NCBI RefSeq assembly: GCF_014652855.1
Contig: NZ_BMZP01000017.1
Location: 1 to 64,000 of the forward strand
DNA: 64,000 nt
Direction of reading: 5' to 3'
DNA from: Novosphingobium pokkalii
GTDB taxonomy: Bacteria; Pseudomonadota; Alphaproteobacteria; Sphingomonadales; Sphingomonadaceae
Shown here: piece by piece, positions 58,765 to 64,000 of the stretch
How the letters are laid out: every line of letters begins with the position of its first letter
Numbering within the stretch: position 1 is the stretch's first letter
Notes under the pieces: generated by a model
The model's input: only the letters and a program-made list of their open reading frames with translations
Databases searched by the model: none
What the model was told of the DNA's origin: nothing
Made by a program: the position numbers and the translations under genes

Positions 58765-59733
58765 ATGCTCTCTCCCCAGGTGATGTTCATGCTGGCCGGC
58801 CTCGCCCTGGTGATGCTGCTCCTGGGCGCGTTCAGCGGGCCGAACGCCAAGAAGGAAAGCACGCGCCGGTTGCAGCAGGTGCGCTTTCGCCATTCCGACA
58901 GCGCGGTGGACAAAGTGGAGGCGCAGTATCGCAAGGCGATCGCCTCGCGCACGCCCCGCGCCTATCGGGTCGCCGGCTCCGCCTCGCGCACCGAGGCGCT
59001 GGCGCTGCGCCTGCATCGCACCGGCAAGGGCTGGACGCTGTCGCAATACCTCTACGCTTCGCTGGGCCTGGGCCTGACCGTGGCGGCGCTGATCTTCCTC
59101 AAGACCGGCGCGCTGCTGCTGGCCGTTCCGGCCGGTCTGCTGGTGGGCGCGGGGATTCCCCACTTCGTGGTCAACCGCGCCATCACCAAGCGCACGAACG
59201 CCTTTGTCACCCGCTTTCCCGATGCGCTGGAACTGCTGGTGCGCGGGCTGCGCTCCGGCCTGCCGATCACCGAGACGCTGGGCGTTGTCGCCAGCGAGCT
59301 GCCCGGCCCGGTGGGCGAAGAGTTCAAGCTGGTGACCGACCGGATCAAGGTGGGCAAGACCATGGAGGAAGCGCTTCAGGACACCGCCGACCGGCTGGAC
59401 ATGGCCGAATTCAGCTTCTTCTGCATCACCCTGGCGATCCAGCGCGAGACCGGCGGCAATTTGGCGGAAACGCTTGCCAACCTGGCCGACGTGCTGCGCA
59501 AGCGCGCGCAGATGAAGCTCAAGATCAAGGCGATGAGTTCGGAATCGAAGGCTTCGGCCTATATCGTCGGCGCCCTGCCGTTCATCGTCTTTGGCCTGAT
59601 CTATTGGATCAACCCGGTCTACATGGGCAAGTTCTTCATCGACGAGCGCCTGATCGTGGCGGGCATGGGCGGCCTGTGCTGGCTGGGCCTGGGCGCCTTC
59701 ATCATGGCCAAGATGGTCAGCTTCGAGATCTGA
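58765..59733 (+). CDS. tadB: Flp pilus inner-membrane platform protein TadB
   Basis: TadB is one of two GspF-like polytopic proteins of the Flp assembly platform. The 322-residue protein has an N-terminal helix (MFMLAGLALVMLLLGAF), a cytoplasmic GspF-type domain (FPDALELLVRGLRSGLPITE, then CITLAIQRETGGNLAETLAN) and C-terminal membrane helices. It follows cpaE by 51 nt and precedes tadC by 16 nt. Confidence 0.92.
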   Translation: MLSPQVMFMLAGLALVMLLLGAFSGPNAKKESTRRLQQVRFRHSDSAVDKVEAQYRKAIASRTPRAYRVAGSASRTEALALRLHRTGKGWTLSQYLYASLGLGLTVAALIFLKTGALLLAVPAGLLVGAGIPHFVVNRAITKRTNAFVTRFPDALELLVRGLRSGLPITETLGVVASELPGPVGEEFKLVTDRIKVGKTMEEALQDTADRLDMAEFSFFCITLAIQRETGGNLAETLANLADVLRKRAQMKLKIKAMSSESKASAYIVGALPFIVFGLIYWINPVYMGKFFIDERLIVAGMGGLCWLGLGAFIMAKMVSFEI

Positions 59734-59749
59734 GCCAAGGACCACGCTG

Positions 59750-60763
59750 ATGGAACAGACCCCCGCCGCCCCCACGCTGCTCGGCATCAATGTCGTCCAC
59801 GCCGGCTCGATCCTGCTGATGCTGGCCGCCGCCGCGATGATCCTGGCGATCTATGCCGCGATCACGGTGCGCGATCCCATGGCCAAGCGCGTCAAGGCGC
59901 TGGGCGAGCGGCGCGAGCAGCTCAAGGCCGGCATCATCACCTCGACCGCGCGCAAGCGCAACTCGATCGTTCGCCGCAACCAGACCACCGACACCATCCG
60001 CAGCGTGCTGGAAAAGCTGCGCGTGTTGCAGGACAGCCAGTTGGCCGTGGTGCAGCAGCGCCTGGCCCAGGCCGGCATCCGCAAGAAGGAATGGGCGGTT
60101 GCGGTGATCTTTGGCCGCATGATCGGCCCGATCGTGCTGGGCGGCCTGGCGATCCTGTGGATCTACGTGCTCCAGTTCTTTCCCGAATGGGGCGCGTTCA
60201 AGCGCTTCATGGGCTTCGCCGTGATGGTCATTTTCGGCTACAAGGCGCCCGACATCTGGATCGCCAACCTGGTGTCCAAGCGCACCCACGCCATCCGCAA
60301 GGGCCTGCCCGATGCGCTCGACCTGCTGGTGATCTGCGCCGAAGCCGGCCTGACCGTGGACGCCGCCTTTGGGCGCGTGGCGCGCGAACTGGGCCGCGCC
60401 TATCCCGAACTGGGCGACGAATTCGCGCTGACCGCGATCGAGCTGTCGTTCCTCACCGAGCGGCGCCAGGCCTTTGAAAACCTGGCCTATCGCGTCAATC
60501 TCGATTCGGTGAAGGGCGTGACCACCACGATGGTCCAAACCGAACGCTATGGCACGCCGCTGGCCTCGGCGCTGCGCGTGCTCTCAGCCGAATTCCGCAA
60601 CGAGCGCATGATGCGCGCCGAAGAAAAGGCCGCGCGCCTGCCGGCGATCATGACCGTGCCGCTGATCCTGTTCATCCTGCCGACGCTGTTCATCGTCATC
60701 CTCGGCCCGGCTGCCTGCGCGATCAGCGACCAGTTCATCAACCGCAAGCCGCCTACGCCGTAA
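59750..60763 (+). CDS. tadC: Flp pilus inner-membrane platform protein TadC
   Basis: The second GspF-like platform protein, 337 residues, has an N-terminal helix (SILLMLAAAAMILAIYAAI), the conserved GLPDALDLLVICAEAGLTVD and AFGRVARELGRAYPELGDEF, and a C-terminal helix (PLILFILPTLFIVILGPA). It is the last cpa/tad gene; a type B repeat follows its stop, and no tadD, tadE, tadF or tadG is found. Confidence 0.92.
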   Translation: MEQTPAAPTLLGINVVHAGSILLMLAAAAMILAIYAAITVRDPMAKRVKALGERREQLKAGIITSTARKRNSIVRRNQTTDTIRSVLEKLRVLQDSQLAVVQQRLAQAGIRKKEWAVAVIFGRMIGPIVLGGLAILWIYVLQFFPEWGAFKRFMGFAVMVIFGYKAPDIWIANLVSKRTHAIRKGLPDALDLLVICAEAGLTVDAAFGRVARELGRAYPELGDEFALTAIELSFLTERRQAFENLAYRVNLDSVKGVTTTMVQTERYGTPLASALRVLSAEFRNERMMRAEEKAARLPAIMTVPLILFILPTLFIVILGPAACAISDQFINRKPPTP

Positions 60764-60775
60764 GGCCTGGTGCCA

Positions 60776-60880
60776 GGCTTCGCACCACCCCCCAACCCCC
60801 TCCTCTGAAGAGGAGGGGGAATTAAAGCGCTGAAAAGAAAAGCCCCCTCCTCTTCAGAGGAGGGGGTTGGGGGTGGTGCC
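60776..60880. repeat. Type B palindromic repeat pair after tadC
   Basis: Inverted arms at 60776-60820 and 60843-60880 carry the CCTCCTCTGAAGAGGAGG core and CACCACCCCC flanks, separated by an A-rich spacer. It separates tadC from the convergent FAA-hydrolase-like gene. See 3386-3477. Confidence 0.85.
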
Positions 60881-60902
60881 GGGCCTTACCCTGCGCCGCA
60901 AA

Positions 60903-61664
60903 TCAAGCTGGAACACGCACCGCTTGTTCGATGGCGCCGAACAGGCTGCGCCCGGCGGCATTGCGCGCTTCCACGCGCAGGGTTTCGCCCGCCCCCAGCG
61001 GCGCGCCCGGCAGGGGCGCGGACAGGCTGACCAGCGTACCGGCGGCAAGCGCGCGTTCGGCGGCGAGCCCCGCAATGGTGTCACCCAGCGTCGGCGGCAG
61101 CGTCACTTCAACGGTTTCGTCCCCGCGCGTGACGCGCAGCGGCACGGCCAGCGCGCCATCGGCCCAGGCTTCGCCCAAGGCCTGCGGCGTCACGAATACC
61201 GGGGAAAAGTGCCCGGTGGCGCCCGGTGCGCTCTGCACCGCCACGGCGTGGGCCAGGCCGACCAGGCGCACGCGGCCCAGCGCTTCGGCCGCAGTGGCGC
61301 CCTGCGGCACGTCGGCCGTCATCGCCACCAGGCCCACGGCCGAGGCACCGGGCCGGCGCAGCGGATCGCGCGCGCCCATCAGCCCGTCGCCGGGCTGGTG
61401 GCGCAGGGCATCGGCCGAATCGGTCCAGTGAAACGTGCGCGGCAGGGGCGCGGCGGCTTCCCGTTCGTGGAAACGCTTGCGAGGGATGGCGCCATGGGCC
61501 AGCTCGATGCTCAGGCTTTCCAGCAGATCGGCATGGCGGTGCCATTCGTCGAGCAGCCGCTGCATCGTCGGCACCACATGATCGGCGTCGGCATACCAGG
61601 CGAGATCGTCGGACACCACGATCAGGCGCCCATCGCGCCCCTGCGGCAACGATGCCAGTTTCAT
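60903..61664 (-). CDS. Reduced fumarylacetoacetate hydrolase-like protein (possible pseudoenzyme)
   Basis: The 253-residue protein starts like FAA hydrolases (MKLASLPQGRDGRLIVVSDD; PLPRTFHWTDSADALRH) and keeps AAEALGRVRLVGLAHAVAV and FSPVFVTPQALGEAWADG. The expected acidic metal motif (E-x-E in the DFEAEVA-like block) is replaced by AVGLVAMTADVPQG, and the later Lys/Gly motifs are absent. Typical members have about 330 residues. It may be non-catalytic. ATG 61664 has GGAG 8 nt upstream. The upstream MarR gene is on the same strand. Confidence 0.72.
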   Translation of the reverse strand: MKLASLPQGRDGRLIVVSDDLAWYADADHVVPTMQRLLDEWHRHADLLESLSIELAHGAIPRKRFHEREAAAPLPRTFHWTDSADALRHQPGDGLMGARDPLRRPGASAVGLVAMTADVPQGATAAEALGRVRLVGLAHAVAVQSAPGATGHFSPVFVTPQALGEAWADGALAVPLRVTRGDETVEVTLPPTLGDTIAGLAAERALAAGTLVSLSAPLPGAPLGAGETLRVEARNAAGRSLFGAIEQAVRVPA

Positions 61665-61735
61665 GTTCACCTCTCCTGTATTGGCTGCGACGATAATATC
61701 CTGGTTCTATTCTGGTCTTGCTATTGTCTTGCCGT

Positions 61736-62194
61736 TTACTTGGGCCGCGCTTCGAACCGCCGCACCGCGCCGAGCAGCTTGTCGAGCAGCGCGCGCAGCT
61801 TCTCGGTTTCGCGCGGCGTCAGCGCGGAGAAGATTTCCTCATAAATTTCAAGAGCCTGCGGCCATATCTGGGCGTGGATCTCGCGGCCTTCCTGGGTCAG
61901 TTCAAGATGGTGCGAGCGTCCGTCGGAGACATTGGGGCTGCGCTGCACCAAGTTGCGGTCTTCCAGGACTTTGCACGCGCGGTTGACCGCCACCTTGTCC
62001 ATCTGCGTGGCGCGAACCAGGTCGCGCTGGGTCAGCGGACCGGCATCACCCAGCACCGCCATGACCCGCCATTCCGAGATCTTGAGCCCGAATTGCATAC
62101 GATATTCGTTGGCAATGGCCTGGCTCACCGCACCAGAGGTGATAGCCATGCGGTAGGGCACGAATTCGGCAAGACGGGTCTGGGTTCCGGGCAT
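61736..62194 (-). CDS. MarR-family transcriptional regulator
   Basis: The 152-residue protein has a MarR winged helix: LKISEWRVMAVLGDAGPLTQ, then RDLVRATQMDKVAVNRACKV with the wing NVSDGRSHHLELTQEGRE. MarR proteins usually repress catabolic or efflux genes and respond to small aromatic ligands. The FAA-hydrolase-like gene lies 71 nt downstream. A palindrome touches the MarR start codon (62195-62215), suggesting autoregulation. Confidence 0.9.
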   Translation of the reverse strand: MPGTQTRLAEFVPYRMAITSGAVSQAIANEYRMQFGLKISEWRVMAVLGDAGPLTQRDLVRATQMDKVAVNRACKVLEDRNLVQRSPNVSDGRSHHLELTQEGREIHAQIWPQALEIYEEIFSALTPRETEKLRALLDKLLGAVRRFEARPK

Positions 62195-62215
62195 GGTTTC
62201 GTATCTACGGAAACC
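62195..62215. promoter_or_regulatory. Palindrome at the marR start, candidate MarR operator
   Basis: GGTTTC (62195-62200), 9-bp spacer, GAAACC (62210-62215), a 21-bp inverted repeat immediately upstream of the MarR start codon. It overlaps the place where a ribosome-binding site should be. Confidence 0.45.
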
Positions 62216-62260
62216 AGCGGCAATGGCAACAACGATATTTCTCTTAATTGGCTATCAACT

Positions 62261-62276
62261 CTTGCAATCGTGCAAG
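62261..62276. promoter_or_regulatory. Second palindrome upstream of marR
   Basis: CTTGCA-ATCG-TGCAAG (62261-62276) is a perfect 6-4-6 inverted repeat 67-82 nt before the MarR start, in the 137-nt gap to mtnP. It could be an operator or part of the mtnP terminator. Confidence 0.4.
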
Positions 62277-62331
62277 ACAAGCTATCGCAGCGCAACTTTC
62301 GTTACGCGCTGCATTGCAACAGTCCTGCCTG

Positions 62332-63234
62332 TCAGCCCTCATTCCTGAGCGCCCGCCCAGCCACCGCACCGAGCCGCGCCACCAGCACGGGATCGCGGTG
62401 CGCCGGCGCGGTCATGATCGCGCCGTCGAGCGCGTGATCGATCGGGCTCGGTGTGCGCACCTGCGGCAAACGCGCGGCGAGTTGCCCGATCGTCGCCTTC
62501 GCGAGGGCAGCATTGCCGCGCATGACCTGAAGCACCTGCGCCACGTCGACATGATCGCCTTCCCGCCAGGCGTCATAGTCGGTGACCATGCCGATCAGCG
62601 CGTAAGGCAGCTCTGCCTCGCGGGCGAGGCGCGCCTCGGGCATGGCGGTCATGCCGATCACGTCCGCACCCCATTGGCGATAGAGCCGGCTTTCGGCGCG
62701 GGTGGAAAACTGCGGCCCCTGCATCGCCAGATAGCAGCCGCCGCGATGGACCCTGGCCCCGGCCGCTTGCGCCGCATCGGCGAGGTGGGCAGACAGGCGC
62801 GCGCAGACCGGATCGGCGAGCGAGACGTGGGCCACCAGCCCTTCCCCGAAGAAGCTGTCGGCGCGACCGTGGGTGCGGTCGATGAACTGGTCCACCGCCA
62901 CGAAGCTGCCCGGCGCCAGTTCCTCGCGCAGCGAGCCGATCGCCGAAATCGCGATCAGGTCGGTCACGCCGCAGCGCTTCATCACATCGATATTGGCGCG
63001 GTGGTTGATGCCTTCGGGCGGAATGCGGTGCCCCGCGCCATGGCGGGCCAGGAACACGAATTCCACCGCGCCGATCCGCCCCAGCGTGACCGGGCCGGAC
63101 GGCGCGCCGAACGGCGATTGCACGGCGATGTCCTGCACGTCTTCCAGGCCGGACAGATCGTAGATCCCCGATCCCCCGATCACGCCGATGCGCCAATGTG
63201 CGTTGCCCGAGGGCTGGTTGGGTTCAGTGTGCAA
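62332..63234 (-). CDS. mtnP: S-methyl-5'-thioadenosine phosphorylase
   Basis: MtnP splits methylthioadenosine to adenine and methylthioribose-1-phosphate for methionine salvage. The 300-residue protein has RIGVIGGSGIYDLSGLE, FLARHGAGHRIPPEGINHRA, CYLAMQGPQFSTRAESRLYR and DVIGMTAMPEARLAREAE. The start is TTG 63234, as no ATG is available near the conserved part; it overlaps the TetR 3' end by 11 nt. Other methionine salvage genes are not in the window. Confidence 0.94.
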   Translation of the reverse strand: MHTEPNQPSGNAHWRIGVIGGSGIYDLSGLEDVQDIAVQSPFGAPSGPVTLGRIGAVEFVFLARHGAGHRIPPEGINHRANIDVMKRCGVTDLIAISAIGSLREELAPGSFVAVDQFIDRTHGRADSFFGEGLVAHVSLADPVCARLSAHLADAAQAAGARVHRGGCYLAMQGPQFSTRAESRLYRQWGADVIGMTAMPEARLAREAELPYALIGMVTDYDAWREGDHVDVAQVLQVMRGNAALAKATIGQLAARLPQVRTPSPIDHALDGAIMTAPAHRDPVLVARLGAVAGRALRNEG

Positions 63235-63886
63235 GAATGCCTGCCATGATGAGATCGACGGTGTGTTCGCGATAGCGGTCGCGCAGTTCCTCGGTCAACG
63301 AATCCTGGCCGAAGCAGTGGCGCAGCACCAGCCGCGCGGAAAAGAACCGGTCGGCCGCGCCGCTCATGGTGAAATAGAACAGTTGCGGATCGATCGGGCG
63401 GAACACGCCGCTGCGCACCCCCTCGCCGATCAACTGGTCATAGGCGCGGCTGAGCGGCCGGAGATACTTGTCGGCGATCCGCTGCGCCTCGGCTTCGTCA
63501 CTGTCGCGCACCAGGCGCATGAGCAGGCGGTTGAGATAGGGATAGCGGTAATAGGTATCGATGCAGCGCGAGATATGGCGGCGCAGCTTGTCCTGCGGCA
63601 GCATGTCATCCTTGGCCACCAGCGCGTCGACCGAGCGGACGATCTCGGCCATGTCGCGATCGAGCAGCGCGGTGAGCAGGCCGGCCTTGTTGCCGAAGTA
63701 ATACTTCACCAGCGCCGAATTGAGGCCGGAACGCAGCGAGAGTTCGGACAGCGAGATATCGACCAGATCGCCTTCGCGCATCACCGCAGAGGCGGCGGCC
63801 AGCAGGAGGTCGCGCGCGCTGCCGCTGCCTTCTGCCTCGCTGCCGGCCGGTGCGCCCTGTGCCGGTGGTGCTGCTGCGCTCGTCAT
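63224..63886 (-). CDS. TetR-family transcriptional regulator
   Basis: The 220-residue protein has a TetR helix-turn-helix: LLLAAASAVMREGDLVDISL, ELSLRSGLNSALVKYYFGNK. The C-terminal ligand domain contains IDTYYRYPYLNRLLMRLVRD. The ligand is unknown. ATG 63886 was preferred to GTG 63925, which has no ribosome-binding site. It overlaps mtnP by 11 nt, so both may be co-transcribed. Confidence 0.88.
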   Translation of the reverse strand: MTSAAAPPAQGAPAGSEAEGSGSARDLLLAAASAVMREGDLVDISLSELSLRSGLNSALVKYYFGNKAGLLTALLDRDMAEIVRSVDALVAKDDMLPQDKLRRHISRCIDTYYRYPYLNRLLMRLVRDSDEAEAQRIADKYLRPLSRAYDQLIGEGVRSGVFRPIDPQLFYFTMSGAADRFFSARLVLRHCFGQDSLTEELRDRYREHTVDLIMAGILAH

Positions 63887-63933
63887 GCCCTGGCCCGTCC
63901 CTTTGCCCTGTCGGGCTTGCGTCACCCGAATTC

Positions 63934-63945
63934 AACCGATCGATT
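63934..63945. promoter_or_regulatory. Near-palindrome upstream of the TetR gene
   Basis: AACCGATCGATT is a nearly perfect inverted repeat around CGATCG, 48-59 nt before the TetR start. A TetR operator is possible. I see nothing else in the last 55 bases. Confidence 0.3.
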
Positions 63946-64000
63946 AGGCGGGGCGGGCGGCCAGGGTCAAGCGCTTGTCCCACACGCGAGCCTGCCGGCA

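Noticed and set aside
1..64000. CRISPR array
   Set aside because: The repeated elements are dispersed palindromes, not regularly spaced repeats with unique spacers, and no cas gene was seen.
1..64000. tRNA, rRNA, insertion sequence or prophage genes
   Set aside because: I recognised no cloverleaf with TTCGANTC context, no rRNA segment, no transposase or integrase. A tRNAscan or ISfinder run would settle this.

Overview
The window looks like a chromosomal segment of a GC-rich alphaproteobacterium, most likely a sphingomonad (order Sphingomonadales, Novosphingobium/Sphingobium-like). I infer this from gene neighbourhoods (holC-DUF2256-pepA beside lptD, a bolA/J-domain pair, an HdaA-type DnaA regulator, COQ8-like kinase), from the short-form HisG, and from two families of small palindromic intergenic repeats of a kind common in that group. 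No rRNA, tRNA, CRISPR array, insertion sequence, phage or plasmid gene was recognised. The segment is mostly core chromosome with a few accessory stretches.

Layout. 0-3.3 kb: translation and repair genes (TrmH-type methyltransferase, recR, fmt, truA). 3.4-10.6 kb: orphan cobS, VOC protein, a glutathione transferase gene broken by an in-frame amber codon, a GFA/CENP-V protein, an acyltransferase, an RTX calcium-binding protein after an AT-richer gap, two small proteins, then a divergent J-domain/bolA pair. 10.6-15.4 kb: LtrA, DUF2332, and the coupled hisG-hisD-nusB operon. 15.4-19.4 kb: fghA-VOC and a bacteriophytochrome kinase. 19.4-25.2 kb: a DUF1338-astC-astA-astD operon facing a LysR regulator. 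25.2-32.4 kb: ubiK, tspO, tlyA, a lipoprotein, a structured leader or small RNA, ilvE, DUF4328, a rearranged photolyase-like protein and a COQ8-like kinase. 32.4-42.7 kb: chemoreceptor, DUF2794, serine acetyltransferase, hdaA, DUF2066, purM, a purN fusion, an MFS protein and cls. 42.7-51.3 kb: ndk, holC, DUF2256, pepA, lptD, a lipoprotein, ispH-thrB-rnhA. 51.3-53.4 kb: an FAD oxidoreductase and a hydrolase. 53.5-60.8 kb: Flp/Tad pilus genes cpaABCDE-tadBC without cpaF or a pilin. 60.9-64 kb: a reduced FAA-hydrolase homologue with a MarR regulator, mtnP and a TetR regulator.

How the genes fit together. Several groups are translationally coupled through 1-4 nt overlaps (fmt/truA, hisG/hisD/nusB, astC/astA/astD, bolA/ltrA, fghA/VOC, photolyase-like/COQ8-like, thrB/rnhA). 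Divergent regulator-target pairs are seen for LysR with the ast operon and, upstream of the FAA-like gene, MarR with a palindrome touching its own start codon. Nearly all larger convergent or downstream gaps hold palindromes that could terminate transcription.

Most notable observations: a 15-nt perfect complement to the 16S rRNA 3' end acting as ribosome-binding site for an 18-codon ORF, followed by three hairpins, the last terminator-like (about 27.8-28.0 kb); a photolyase-like protein with its FAD domain first; a PurN-MmcQ/YjbR fusion; an FAA-hydrolase homologue that seems to have lost its metal site; a Tad locus lacking its motor ATPase; and an arginine-succinyltransferase operon led by a DUF1338 enzyme but without astB and astE.
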